From contig CAMYDW010000008.1 of assembly GCA_947254645.1 (NCBI GenBank), positions 1 to 59,805 of the forward strand: a stretch of 59,805 bases of DNA, given 5' to 3'. Position numbers and translations under genes: made by a program. Below, piece by piece: positions 43,695-52,923 of the stretch (positions are counted from its first letter, which is position 1; each line of letters opens with the position of its first letter). Under the pieces are notes generated by a model that saw only the letters and a list, made by a program, of their open reading frames with translations, searched no databases and was not told where the DNA came from. Source of the stretch: an uncultured Peptococcaceae bacterium. GTDB lineage: Bacteria > Bacillota > Peptococcia > Peptococcales > Peptococcaceae.

Positions 43695-45506
43695 TTATTT
43701 TGAAAGTATGTTCTTCTTTTCAATCACAACAACTTCCTCTGTATGAAAGAGCACATCGTCAATGAGCAAAGAAACTTTCCACTCGCCATACAAGTGAGAA
43801 ATTGGAATCGCCCAATGGACTATTCTTTCGGGATCTTTCACATAAGATTGAAGCCATTCGCTGCCGAAAGGTTTTCTATTGGCTTGGACAAAAAACTGAT
43901 GCTTCTCTGTCTCATTTTCTAATAGGAGGACTGTCATTTCTCCTTGAAAAAAAGTGGCTTGAAGATAAAGACGCCCTTCATCCTGCCAAAAAGAAATAGG
44001 GAAATCCGCCTCAAGCTTCGTTTCTTCTGTAACAGGCAAGGTGACATCTACTTCAAAGTGCTTTTTCCAGTGCCCATATATTTTTTCTATCTTTTGATTT
44101 ATGAAAATGGATTCAGGTGACCAAACATAAAAGCTCTTACAGCTGGTATTTACCCTGTAGGCTAATTTCAACTGGCTTTTGTCGTACACAAACAATTGGC
44201 TTTCACAGACGATATTGGACATTCTTTCCTTTAGAAAAAATGCTGGAACAGAGGAATCCCCTGCACCAATTCCTCCTAAAAGGTAAAAAGCTTCTCCTCT
44301 CTTGGACTCTTTAATGTCATTAAAGATAGGGGAGCACGGACATGCTGGAAACACGTGTTTTTCAATGATTTTTCCAGAATTGATATCAATTCTTTCTAAT
44401 GTGGCTGGTAGCACCTTATCTTTTTTTCCTTTTGGATAACGATGACCATTAATAAATTGTAGTACATTGGTGTCTTCTTCTAATAGGAAGCCATAGGCTT
44501 CTTCAAAAACTCCTCTGTCTATTGGCTGACCAAAATAGTGCGCTGGCAAGCGCTCCTGCCATCCATCGCTATGCCCTAGTATTCTTTTCAGCTTGCCACT
44601 AGTGGCATCTAAAATAAGAATGATATTTTGTGCCAGCCCACTCCAATAAAGAGTGTCTGTATTTTCATCATAGACTAATTGACTTCCTTGAAACCAGTCG
44701 GTGCCAGATTGTCCTGCAGTGCCATTGATTGGTGGAATCCATTCATGGGCAGAAACTTTATTCAGCATGCAGCCTGTTTTGGGATCAATCCAAATCAAGA
44801 CATCTCTTGCCGTACCATGATTGGCATTTTGGGTGATGGCAACAATCAGTCCATTGGATAAAAGGACAAAGTCCCCACTGCAACCATCTTCAAATCGGTA
44901 TTCTCTATAAACTTTTCCAAGAGCATCGATTTCCCATATCGCTGTCCCACTATAGGGTGGTGCCAACTGTCCTGGTGCACCACAAAGAAAATGACCATTG
45001 TCTAGGGGCAATAGTTGATGGTTTAATGGCAAGGAACATGTCCAGCACAATTGGCCAAATGCATTGATACCGATTGGTTGGGTTTGGCTGTCTGCTGGCA
45101 AAAAGAAAACAATCTCTCCCATCTTCCCTTGTCTACTTGCTTCAAAATCTAGTGGTGATTCAAAGATTGGCGCCGAGATATCAAGATTTACAATACTGCC
45201 ATCTGAACCCAGCGCACAGACATGTGTTTTTCCTTCTGCAATTAAGCAAGCAATCGGTAAGCGATGGTCTTTTCCTAGCGCAGAGGTATAACGCATAAAG
45301 GGTCCTTTTTCGCAATCAGAGAGCGTAATTTGAAAGGACGCTGGTTCATCTGTACGAAAGCAAATCATCGCACTGAGGGGCGCTATACCATAAGGATTAC
45401 AAATAACCAAAGGATTCTTGGCTGTATACCCTTGTTGTGATAAGCGTTCATCTAGCTTTTTTTGATATTTTTCCTGTTGTTCAAAAATATTGACTAATTT
45501 TTTCAT
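43695..45506 (-). CDS. Arylsulfotransferase (AssT)-like propeller protein, cytosolic and with altered active site
   Basis: A 603-residue protein with the AssT outline. An N-terminal Ig-like region (NPLVICNPYGIAPLSAMICF, residues 31-50) is followed by propeller blades with repeats such as HQLLPLDNGHFL (163-174), GDFVLLSNG and LIWIDPKTG. Residues 370-600 seem to be an additional domain. Where active AssT has DWxHxN and SSRHQ, this protein has DWFQGS (270-275) and SGLAQN (289-294). The region expected to carry the sulfurylated His has none that I can place. It has no signal peptide although AssT is exported. It is in operon with the DUF3783 gene (5-nt gap). A non-enzymatic or different role is likely. 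Confidence 0.6.
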   Translation of the reverse strand: MKKLVNIFEQQEKYQKKLDERLSQQGYTAKNPLVICNPYGIAPLSAMICFRTDEPASFQITLSDCEKGPFMRYTSALGKDHRLPIACLIAEGKTHVCALGSDGSIVNLDISAPIFESPLDFEASRQGKMGEIVFFLPADSQTQPIGINAFGQLCWTCSLPLNHQLLPLDNGHFLCGAPGQLAPPYSGTAIWEIDALGKVYREYRFEDGCSGDFVLLSNGLIVAITQNANHGTARDVLIWIDPKTGCMLNKVSAHEWIPPINGTAGQSGTDWFQGSQLVYDENTDTLYWSGLAQNIILILDATSGKLKRILGHSDGWQERLPAHYFGQPIDRGVFEEAYGFLLEEDTNVLQFINGHRYPKGKKDKVLPATLERIDINSGKIIEKHVFPACPCSPIFNDIKESKRGEAFYLLGGIGAGDSSVPAFFLKERMSNIVCESQLFVYDKSQLKLAYRVNTSCKSFYVWSPESIFINQKIEKIYGHWKKHFEVDVTLPVTEETKLEADFPISFWQDEGRLYLQATFFQGEMTVLLLENETEKHQFFVQANRKPFGSEWLQSYVKDPERIVHWAIPISHLYGEWKVSLLIDDVLFHTEEVVVIEKKNILSK

Positions 45507-45511
45507 GGTTA

Positions 45512-46096
45512 TTATGCTTTTTTCTTTGATTGAATAAGTGCCATCACAGCATTATTAAATCTTTCAAAGGTATGGTTTGCATCTTCTACCGCAATTTCTA
45601 CCTTTCCAACATGAGCCATTAAATCCTCTGCTTCATGTAATTTATTTTGAAAATCCAACCACAAGAATGGTTCATAGCCACTTGCATCAAATTCCTTCGC
45701 CACAGAAACCAATTTTTGAAGCGTCATCAAAACCGACATCAAGGCATGTTCCTCTGTCACATCACCAATGAGCTTCTGAATGGTCCAGGTGCGATTTTTT
45801 TCTGTTACCATGCATTTATGTGAAATATAAACCTTATATTTTCGCATCGCTGCCAAAAAGCTATCTAACGCCAAATCATCAATATGCATCAGCATAAAGG
45901 CCTCTGTATCAATGGTTTCTAATGGCGTGAATGTTTGCATATCAAGGGCCGAGATGGAATCCAAGCATTCTTCTACTGTTTTATGTATATCTCTTTCACC
46001 AATCAAGCCAACAGGCAATCGACAAGCATCTGCTGCCAAAAGTAATTGGCTTTGTTCTTCTTTACTTAATGCTTCTATATGATAAATATAAATCAT
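45512..46096 (-). CDS. DUF3783-domain protein
   Basis: A soluble protein of about 194 residues. The middle part (about 62-115: FMLMHIDDLALDSFL, HKCMVTEKNRTWTIQKL, EEHALM) matches the DUF3783 pattern, in which a short alpha/beta unit ends with T-x-x-N-x-x-W. The N-terminal half is a similar-sized alpha/beta region and the C-terminus is helical. The start at 46096 has AAAGGAG upstream and avoids the terminator hairpin that the longer frame would include. It precedes the AssT-like gene by 5 nt. Function unknown. Confidence 0.7.
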   Translation of the reverse strand: MIYIYHIEALSKEEQSQLLLAADACRLPVGLIGERDIHKTVEECLDSISALDMQTFTPLETIDTEAFMLMHIDDLALDSFLAAMRKYKVYISHKCMVTEKNRTWTIQKLIGDVTEEHALMSVLMTLQKLVSVAKEFDASGYEPFLWLDFQNKLHEAEDLMAHVGKVEIAVEDANHTFERFNNAVMALIQSKKKA

Positions 46097-46127
46097 TATC
46101 AACACTCCTTTTGTCCACATCATAACA

Positions 46128-46160
46128 TAAAAAAGTCCCACAACAAATGTGGGACTTTAA
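46128..46160 (-). terminator. Terminator after the Bax-inhibitor-1 gene
   Basis: The stem AAAGTCCCACA/TGTGGGACTTT is followed on the minus strand by a T run, a few bases after the stop codon. Confidence 0.85.
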
Positions 46161-46165
46161 TTTAT

Positions 46166-46834
46166 TTAGTCTCTTGAGCCGAAAATACCAAAAAGGCGTA
46201 AAACATGAATAAGTAAGTTGATAAAATCTAAAAATAGACTTAATACCATCCATGGAATGTCTGCCTCACTGATATAACCTGCACGCATGAGTTGAATATC
46301 ATAGAGCACATATCCACTAAAGATAAAAATACCACCAGCTGCAATAATAATTTGTAGCATGGTTGCTTGAATAAAGAACCCAACAATACTCAATAAAATT
46401 AAACCAATAAGGGCAAAGAATAAAACAGAGCCAAATTGTAAGAAATCACGTGTTGTATACTGTGCATAGGTAGCGAGTCCAAAAAATAGTACAAAGGTCA
46501 CACCTACAGCAGCCAATACAAGTTGAGCCCCAATGGTTTGTGTATAAGCAAGTAAGAGCGGATAAAGCCCTACACCCTCAAGCGCTGCGAAAGCATATAC
46601 AAAGCCCATAGAAATTGGAAGCATGGCACCATTTTCTCCGCGCTTTGCCCAGCGTGCAATAAAGGCCACAATAAGCATCCCTAAGCATAAGATTGGCGCT
46701 AGAGAAGCCAACGCAGGTGGAATGAATAGTGCGCCAATGACCATGCCCACCACCATTAATAGCAACGCATAAGAAAATTTTGCTAAGACTTTTTGCATGA
46801 TTGTTTGTTGATTGATTTGAATTGTTTGATCCAT
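46166..46834 (-). CDS. Bax inhibitor-1/YccA family membrane protein
   Basis: A 222-residue inner-membrane protein with seven hydrophobic segments. The family's marker is the last-third motif FIFSGYVLYDIQLM, which includes the conserved Asp of the proton- or calcium-leak site. The start at 46834 has AAAGGAG 7 nt upstream. It is monocistronic. Bacterial members are linked to FtsH-dependent membrane quality control or calcium leak; the role here is not known. Confidence 0.9.
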   Translation of the reverse strand: MDQTIQINQQTIMQKVLAKFSYALLLMVVGMVIGALFIPPALASLAPILCLGMLIVAFIARWAKRGENGAMLPISMGFVYAFAALEGVGLYPLLLAYTQTIGAQLVLAAVGVTFVLFFGLATYAQYTTRDFLQFGSVLFFALIGLILLSIVGFFIQATMLQIIIAAGGIFIFSGYVLYDIQLMRAGYISEADIPWMVLSLFLDFINLLIHVLRLFGIFGSRD

Positions 46835-46923
46835 TTTTGTCACTCCTTTGAATGGCATTTCTATTATTATACCCTCTTTTGTTAAGCAAGACAATCTACT
46901 AAGTTGTTTTTAAATATAATAAG

Positions 46924-46962
46924 AAAGACGCCTGGCCATATGCCTATGCCAGACGTCTTTTT
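46924..46962 (-). terminator. Terminator of the cysK-nifS-nifU operon
   Basis: The stem AAAGACG-C-CTGGC/GCCAG-A-CGTCTTT has one mismatch and lies 8 nt after the nifU stop. Confidence 0.8.
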
Positions 46963-46969
46963 CAATCAA

Positions 46970-47422
46970 TTAGTCTTCGTCGATGATGTTTGTTGCTTCG
47001 ATTTCATCCTCTGTCATCAGTTTACCAACAACAGCTTCACCATCTTCACCTTTTTTATTATAATAATCCACCAAAGCCGCTTTGATTGCTTGTTCTGCCA
47101 AAACAGAGCAATGGATTTTTTGTGGTGGAAGACCACCCAGGGCTTCAACAACTGCTTGATTGGTCAATTTCATCGCCTCTTTGACAGTATGGCCTTTCAC
47201 CATTTCGGTTGCCATAGAAGATGTCGCGATTGCAGAACCACAGCCAAAGGTTTCAAAAGTAACATCTTTAATAACGCCACTCTCATCATCAATATCTAAA
47301 TACATGCGCATGATATCGCCACATTTTGCGTTACCCACTTCACCAATAGCATTTGCATTTTCTAACTCACCAACATTGCGTGGATTTCTAAAATGATCCA
47401 TGACTTCTTTTGAATATGCCAT
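46970..47422 (-). CDS. nifU: Iron-sulfur cluster scaffold NifU/IscU
   Basis: A 150-residue single-domain scaffold on which sulfur from the cysteine desulfurase and iron are joined. The three ligand Cys are in NAKCGDIM, FGCGSAIA and KIHCSVLAEQA, with the conserved Asp in the first motif. It ends in an acidic tail. It follows nifS by 29 nt. Without a NifU C-terminal domain it is the IscU-type short form; the symbol follows common use in anaerobic Firmicutes. Confidence 0.94.
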   Translation of the reverse strand: MAYSKEVMDHFRNPRNVGELENANAIGEVGNAKCGDIMRMYLDIDDESGVIKDVTFETFGCGSAIATSSMATEMVKGHTVKEAMKLTNQAVVEALGGLPPQKIHCSVLAEQAIKAALVDYYNKKGEDGEAVVGKLMTEDEIEATNIIDED

Positions 47423-47451
47423 AATCTATTCTCCTTTAATTTCACTCTATA

Positions 47452-48663
47452 CTAAGATAAAAGATTTTCGTCTTCCATAATCATGCGCTGATTCTTTTGG
47501 TCCCATACAGGACTCATTTGACGCAAGCGTTCAACAATTGTTGGAAGCACTTCAATGATATAGTCTATTTCTTCAACAGTATTTTCTTCATTAATAGACA
47601 GTCTTAATGACCCATGGGCAATACTATGTGGTAAACCCAAGGCCAACAACACATGAGATGGATCCAGTGAGCCCGAGGTGCAAGCAGAACCTGAGGATGC
47701 TGAAATACCATGCATGTCGAGCATCAATAAAATAGATTCCCCTTCAATGCCTTCAATAGAAATATTCACATTGCCTGGCAAACGATTTTCATGTCCACCA
47801 TTCAAACGTGTTGCTGGGATCGCCAACAAGCCATTGATCAATCGGTCTCTTAATGCAACGGTCTTCTCGATGTTCTCATCCATATGGGTGATGGCATCTT
47901 CAATTGCTTGACCAAGTGCGACAATAAATGCGGTATTTTCAGTACCAGCGCGCTTGCCACGTTCTTGTCCACCACCATGTAAAAGGTTGTCCAAGATAAG
48001 CCCTTTGCGTACATACAACGCCCCAATTCCTTTCGGTGCATGGAATTTATGACCGCTCAAAGACAACATATCAATATGCATGGCCTCTACATCAATCGGA
48101 ATATGTCCCACTGCTTGCACCGCATCTGTATGGAAAACAACTTTATTTTCGTGACAAAGGGCACCAATTTCTGCAATGGGATTAATAGCACCGACTTCAT
48201 TATTTGCAAACATGATACTCACTAAGCCAGTGTCAGGTCTTAGAGCTTCCTTGACTTGCTCTACTGTCACACGGCCATCTTCCTGAACAGGTAAATAGGT
48301 GACTTCAAAGCCTTGTTTTTCTAAAAACTGACAAGTATGTAATATCGCATGATGCTCAATATTAGTCGTAATAATATGCTTTTTCCCTTTACCAATCATA
48401 CGACTTGCATAACCCTTAATGGTCCAGTTATCAGCTTCTGTCCCGCAAGAAGTAAAGAAAATTTCTCTTGGTTGTGTTGCACCTAATGCCTTTGCCACTT
48501 GTTCACGAGCATGTGCAATCGCTTCTTTAGGTTTTTCCGATAATTGATATAGACTACTTGCATTGCCATAAACTTCTTGTAAATATGGCATCATCACCTC
48601 AACAACATGATCACTCACACGAGTGGTTGCAGCATTGTCTGCGTATACAAATTTTGTTTCCAT
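47452..48663 (-). CDS. nifS: Cysteine desulfurase NifS/IscS
   Basis: A PLP enzyme that takes sulfur from cysteine for iron-sulfur clusters and thiamine. The start VYADNAATTRVS, the PLP Lys in SLSGHKFHAPKGIG and the active-site Cys loop SSGSACTSGSLDPSH are clear; they mark class I (IscS/NifS). At 403 residues it is normal. It lies between cysK, which makes its substrate, and nifU, its acceptor. Confidence 0.96.
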   Translation of the reverse strand: METKFVYADNAATTRVSDHVVEVMMPYLQEVYGNASSLYQLSEKPKEAIAHAREQVAKALGATQPREIFFTSCGTEADNWTIKGYASRMIGKGKKHIITTNIEHHAILHTCQFLEKQGFEVTYLPVQEDGRVTVEQVKEALRPDTGLVSIMFANNEVGAINPIAEIGALCHENKVVFHTDAVQAVGHIPIDVEAMHIDMLSLSGHKFHAPKGIGALYVRKGLILDNLLHGGGQERGKRAGTENTAFIVALGQAIEDAITHMDENIEKTVALRDRLINGLLAIPATRLNGGHENRLPGNVNISIEGIEGESILLMLDMHGISASSGSACTSGSLDPSHVLLALGLPHSIAHGSLRLSINEENTVEEIDYIIEVLPTIVERLRQMSPVWDQKNQRMIMEDENLLS

Positions 48664-48690
48664 TATCTTCCTTCTCTCTTTCCCTCTTGA

Positions 48691-49626
48691 TTACTGATTG
48701 AAAATGGCATCGTTTGATAAATAACGCATGCCTGTATCAGGTAAAAGAACGACCACACGGTCTTCTGTATTTTCTTCACGACTCAACCATTGAATCGCAG
48801 CAACCAACACTGCCGCAGAGGATATACCAACAAAGATACCTTCTTCACGAGCCAATGTGCCAACCATTGCCAGCGCTTCTTCATTTTCTATAGCAAGCAC
48901 TTCATCATAAATACTTTGCTGAAGTGTTTCTGGCACAAACCCTGCGCCAATACCTTGTAGAGCATGAGGACCTGGCTTGCCACCACTTAGCACAGCAGAT
49001 GCTTGTGGCTCAACGGCCACCACTCTGATGGATGGATTTTTTTCTTTTAAATATTGTCCACTGCCACTTAAGCTCCCACCAGTGCCTACACCTGCAATTA
49101 AAACATCAAAGGCACCTTCCAACTGTTCCCAAATTTCTGGGCCAGTGGTCTCGTAGTGTACTTTAGGATTTGCAGGATTTACAAACTGCCCTGCGACAAT
49201 GGCATTATCCATTGTTTGTACAAGTGCCTCTGCATGTTTGATGGCACCAGTCATGCCTTCTATTCCTGGTGTTAACACCAACTCTGCACCGTAAATTTGC
49301 ATCATTTTACGACGTTCAATAGACATGGTATCAGGCATGACAATAACCACTTTATATCCCAAATAGGCCCCCATGGCAGCCAAACCAATGCCGGTATTGC
49401 CACTTGTTGGTTCGATAATAGTGCCACCTGGCTTTAAGCGACCTTCTGCTTCCGCTTCACGAATCATAGAAAGTGCGATACGGTCTTTCATACTGCCAGT
49501 CGGATTATATTGCTCTAATTTTGCATATATTTTCCCTTCTATATTATGGGCTTTGCAAAACTTTGTTAGCTCAATAATAGGGGTATTACCAACTAGTTCT
49601 GTGATATTTTTGTAAACATTTGTCAT
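48691..49626 (-). CDS. cysK: Cysteine synthase (O-acetylserine sulfhydrylase)
   Basis: A PLP enzyme that joins sulfide and O-acetylserine to cysteine. The PLP Lys is in NPTGSMKDRIA, the phosphate/substrate loop in EPTSGNTGIGLAA, and GTGGSLSGSGQ holds the PLP phosphate. At 311 residues it is normal. It is the first gene of cysK-nifS-nifU, with GAGGAGG before the ATG, and is divergent from the thi operon. No cysE is near. Confidence 0.96.
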   Translation of the reverse strand: MTNVYKNITELVGNTPIIELTKFCKAHNIEGKIYAKLEQYNPTGSMKDRIALSMIREAEAEGRLKPGGTIIEPTSGNTGIGLAAMGAYLGYKVVIVMPDTMSIERRKMMQIYGAELVLTPGIEGMTGAIKHAEALVQTMDNAIVAGQFVNPANPKVHYETTGPEIWEQLEGAFDVLIAGVGTGGSLSGSGQYLKEKNPSIRVVAVEPQASAVLSGGKPGPHALQGIGAGFVPETLQQSIYDEVLAIENEEALAMVGTLAREEGIFVGISSAAVLVAAIQWLSREENTEDRVVVLLPDTGMRYLSNDAIFNQ

Positions 49627-49967
49627 GTGAATGCCTCCTCAATGGTTGTACAGCTATATTATAACCACTCTTTCCCTACTGCAAAACAGGATTTTGAAAG
49701 TATTTTCTCATTAATTAAAAAAAATTTTTTTAATCTCAAAAAAATCCCTTTAAATTGGCTTTTTTTAGCTTGCAACATTTTCTTTCAACAGGACAAATGA
49801 TACCCAAAAAAATTTTATCATATCTATAGATGTCGTGTTGAATTTCCATATTGAACATGATATGATAAGTCCAACAAAAAGAATATTTCACACACAATGG
49901 GGAGCACCACCGAAAGGGTGTCTCCTTGTTGTGTCTTTTTTTATGTCTTTTTTAGGAGGATTCATCT
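49627..49967. promoter_or_regulatory. Divergent control region between cysK and thiS, with a thiS leader attenuator
   Basis: For cysK, a minus-strand TATAAT at 49663-49658 has only a weak -35. For thiS, TTGAAT (49838-49843), a 17-nt spacer and TATGAT (49861-49866) form a good promoter, with the transcript from about 49873. The roughly 95-nt leader contains one strong imperfect hairpin (49894-49938: ACACAA and GGGGAGCACC pairing with GGTGTCTCC and TTGTTGTGT), then seven T at 49940-49946, followed by the GGAGG of thiS. This is an intrinsic terminator in a leader, but no THI-box sequence is present. The rest of the region is very AT-rich with no other feature seen. Confidence 0.65.
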
Positions 49968-50162
49968 ATGCGTGCAAATGGAAAAGACCTCACACTCGAT
50001 ACTGCCATCACTCTTGAAAAATTTCTTTTGAATCACGATTATCCTATTAGTCGTGTGGTGGTAGAGCGTAATGGTCAAATCATCACTCGTGATCAATTTG
50101 CCACCACTGTACTCTCTAATGATGATCGATTAGAGATTGTACATTTTGTTGGAGGTGGCTGA
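49968..50162 (+). CDS. thiS: Sulfur carrier protein ThiS
   Basis: A 64-residue ubiquitin-like carrier whose C-terminal Gly is turned into a thiocarboxylate and gives the sulfur of the thiazole ring. The start MRANGKDL and the end IVHFVGGG are typical. GGAGG lies upstream, and the stop overlaps the thiF start. It is the first gene of thiSFGH(E). Confidence 0.95.
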   Translation: MRANGKDLTLDTAITLEKFLLNHDYPISRVVVERNGQIITRDQFATTVLSNDDRLEIVHFVGGG

Positions 50163-50962
50163 TGAAGCACATTACATTAAATGGAAAAAATATTGAAACA
50201 ACTGCCATGACATATGCCTCTTTAAAAGAAAAAGAGGGTATTCATGCAAACCACTTGATTATTAACGGACACAGTCAGCCCTTTGATCTGTCGATTACAT
50301 CAGGAGACAGTGTTCTTATGATAGACAATCAAGCACCACTTTCATCTGAATTAACACGCACACTCTATGATGCGCGCTATGGCGTTGAAATCATGGACAA
50401 GCTGCAAGCCTCTTCTGTAGCAATTTGTGGTTTAGGTGGATTGGGCTCTGTCATTGCTATTGCCCTGGCACGTGTTGGTGTCGGAAAATTATTGCTGATT
50501 GATTATGATATTGTGGATGCAACAAACCTTGCACGTCAGCAATACACATTCAATGATATTGGGCAATATAAAACAGTCGCCCTAAAAAAACAGATTGAAC
50601 AACTCTCCACACTAACAACGGTTGAAATTGCAACAACAAAGCTTACAGAGGAAAATATCCCCTCACTTTTAAAAGGGTATCCGATTATTTGTGAAGCATT
50701 GGATAAGCCGGAAATGAAAGCGATATTAGTAAATATGGTTTTAAGCCATTTACCTGAGTCTATAATTGTCAGCGGCAGTGGTATGGCGGGATTTGGAGAT
50801 GGCAATCTGATTCAATCAAAAAAACTTTTTTCGCGTCTTTATGTCGTAGGAGATGGCATCAGCGAAGGCGAAGATGGGATTGGATTAATGGCTCCTCGTG
50901 TTGGTTTGTGTGCTCATGCACAAGCCACTCAAACAATGCGATTAATATTAAATGAACTTTAG
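50162..50962 (+). CDS. thiF: ThiS adenylyltransferase ThiF, with N-terminal ThiS-like domain
   Basis: An E1-like enzyme that adenylates ThiS. Residues 1-60 (MKHITLNGKNIETT... SGDSVLMID) form a beta-grasp ThiS-like domain without a C-terminal Gly-Gly. The Rossmann part begins VAICGLGGLGSVIAIALAR near residue 87, with LARQQY and EALDKPEMK following. No zinc CXXC pairs are visible. This layout is that of the ThiF family-2 type. At 266 residues it is normal for that type. Confidence 0.93.
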   Translation: MKHITLNGKNIETTAMTYASLKEKEGIHANHLIINGHSQPFDLSITSGDSVLMIDNQAPLSSELTRTLYDARYGVEIMDKLQASSVAICGLGGLGSVIAIALARVGVGKLLLIDYDIVDATNLARQQYTFNDIGQYKTVALKKQIEQLSTLTTVEIATTKLTEENIPSLLKGYPIICEALDKPEMKAILVNMVLSHLPESIIVSGSGMAGFGDGNLIQSKKLFSRLYVVGDGISEGEDGIGLMAPRVGLCAHAQATQTMRLILNEL

Positions 50963-50977
50963 AAAGGGAGTATATAC

Positions 50978-51745
50978 ATGACAGATTTATTAAAACTTGG
51001 AGGAAAAGAATTTCACTCCAGATTAATTCTTGGTTCTGGGAAATTCTCTATGGACCTTATCACTGCTGTTATTGAAGATGGCGGCAGTGAAATCATCACC
51101 TTAGCGCTACGTCGCGCGAATCCAGGCGGTGCAGAAGATATTCTGCAATACATTCCTAAAAACATCACCCTCTTGCCAAACACCTCTGGCGCACGTGATG
51201 CAGAGGAAGCCGTTCGCATTGCAGAGCTCTCTCGCGCAATGGGATGTGGCAACTGGGTAAAAGTTGAAGTCATTCGTGATTCTAGATGGCTCTTACCTGA
51301 TAATAAGGAAACCATTCGTGCCACAAAAATGCTTGCGGAACGAGGCTTTGTGGTTCTTCCTTATATGTTCCCAGAATTAGACGATGCAAAAGCACTCGTC
51401 GATGCTGGAGCTGCTGCTGTTATGCCATTGGCAGCGCCTATTGGCAGCAATCAAGGACTTGTTCACAAGGAAAAAATAGCTAAAATCATTGAAGCCATTG
51501 ACCTGCCTATTATTGTTGATGCTGGTATTGGCAAACCAAGTCAAGCATGTGAAGCAATGGAAATGGGTGCTGATGCCATCATGTGCAATACCGCAATAGC
51601 AACTGCAGGTGATGTACGACAAATGGCACGCGCTTTCCGCCTCGCAATTGAAGGTGGACGTCTTGGTTATTTAGCAAAATGTGGTCGTGTATTAACAGAA
51701 GCTGCTAGTGCATCTAGCCCACTCACAGGATTTTTGGAGGACTAA
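50978..51745 (+). CDS. thiG: Thiazole synthase ThiG
   Basis: Builds thiazole phosphate carboxylate from deoxyxylulose phosphate, ThiS-thiocarboxylate and dehydroglycine. The barrel shows SRLILGSGKF at the start, the imine-forming Lys in KVEVIRD, AAAVMPLAAPIGSNQG and VDAGIGKPSQA. At 255 residues it is normal. It lies between thiF and thiH, 15 nt and 4 nt away. Confidence 0.97.
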   Translation: MTDLLKLGGKEFHSRLILGSGKFSMDLITAVIEDGGSEIITLALRRANPGGAEDILQYIPKNITLLPNTSGARDAEEAVRIAELSRAMGCGNWVKVEVIRDSRWLLPDNKETIRATKMLAERGFVVLPYMFPELDDAKALVDAGAAAVMPLAAPIGSNQGLVHKEKIAKIIEAIDLPIIVDAGIGKPSQACEAMEMGADAIMCNTAIATAGDVRQMARAFRLAIEGGRLGYLAKCGRVLTEAASASSPLTGFLED

Positions 51746-51749
51746 GAAT

Positions 51750-52922
51750 ATGATAGCTGAAACTTGGGATGTAATGACATATCGTGAAGGAATGGACGAA
51801 CTCGATCCAACCACACTTCATACTGTATTAGATGCTGTAAAAGACTATGATCCAACTGCCTATACGGCAGAAGATGTTGAACGTGCCTTGGCACAGGATG
51901 AATGCAGCTTAGATGATTTTAAGGCACTTCTTTCGCCAGCTGCGGAGCCTTATCTTGAACAAATGGCCCACAAAGCACGTGATATTACCCGTGCCAGATT
52001 TGGGAACAGTGTATCTCTTTTCACCCCACTCTATATTGCAAACTATTGCGAGAATGGGTGTGTCTATTGCGGCTTTAATTGTGGCAATAAAATCAAACGT
52101 GGGGCCCTCTCTCATGAAGAACTCATTCATGAAATGGATACCATCGCTGCGACTGGCCTACAGGATATTTTAATTTTGACTGGCGAGTCCAAAAAGATGA
52201 GTGATGTAAAATGGATTGGTGAAGCAATCAAACTTGCAGCAGAACGTTTCACCACAGTAGGTATCGAAATTTATCCAGCGAATATTGCTGACTATGAATA
52301 TTTACACGAATGCGGTGCAGACTTTGTCACTGTGTTCCAAGAAACTTATCAGCCTGAAAAATACGCTGAAGTCCATTTACGTGGCAACAAAAGAAGCTTG
52401 CCATACCGTTTCTATGCACAAGAACGTGCATTAATGGGGGGCTTCCGTGGTGCGGGCTTTGGGGCTTTACTCGGGCTTTCTGATAATTTCCGTAAGGATG
52501 CCTTTGCGGTAGGTCTTCATATCGAACTCACTCAACAAAAATTCCCAGAAGCTGATTTGGCAATCTCTGTCCCTCGCATTCGCCCTTATGTCAATGAAGA
52601 AGAATCTGGGGCTCAACTCAGCGATGCAGTACACGAAACACAACTTTTACAAATCATGTGTGCACAACGCATTTATCATCCACAGCTTAGCATGACCATC
52701 TCTACACGTGAACGCCAAGGCTTCCGCGATGCTGCTGTTGGTATTTGTGCTACAAAAATTTCAGCTGGGGTCCATGTTGATGTTGGTGGTCACGATGAAG
52801 ATAATAGCACCAACACAGACGAACAATTCCACATCAGTGATGAACGCAGTGTATCAGAAGTACACCAAGCATTGATTGATATGGGCTTGCAGCCTGTTTA
52901 TACTGATTTCATCCATGTGTAA
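51750..52922 (+). CDS. thiH: 2-iminoacetate synthase ThiH
   Basis: A radical SAM tyrosine lyase that supplies dehydroglycine to ThiG. The cluster motif CENGCVYC is near residue 92, followed by GFNCGNKI; the C-terminal accessory Cys region of HydG is absent, which separates the two. The start at 51750 has GGAGG upstream and matches the family N-terminus; the frame open from 51708 lies inside thiG. At 390 residues it is slightly longer than the usual 370. Confidence 0.95.
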   Translation: MIAETWDVMTYREGMDELDPTTLHTVLDAVKDYDPTAYTAEDVERALAQDECSLDDFKALLSPAAEPYLEQMAHKARDITRARFGNSVSLFTPLYIANYCENGCVYCGFNCGNKIKRGALSHEELIHEMDTIAATGLQDILILTGESKKMSDVKWIGEAIKLAAERFTTVGIEIYPANIADYEYLHECGADFVTVFQETYQPEKYAEVHLRGNKRSLPYRFYAQERALMGGFRGAGFGALLGLSDNFRKDAFAVGLHIELTQQKFPEADLAISVPRIRPYVNEEESGAQLSDAVHETQLLQIMCAQRIYHPQLSMTISTRERQGFRDAAVGICATKISAGVHVDVGGHDEDNSTNTDEQFHISDERSVSEVHQALIDMGLQPVYTDFIHV

Positions 52923-52923
52923 G

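Noticed and set aside
49627..49967. TPP riboswitch before thiS
   Set aside because: I looked for CTGAGA and the TGATnTGGnTAATnCCA part and found neither; only a terminator-type hairpin is present.
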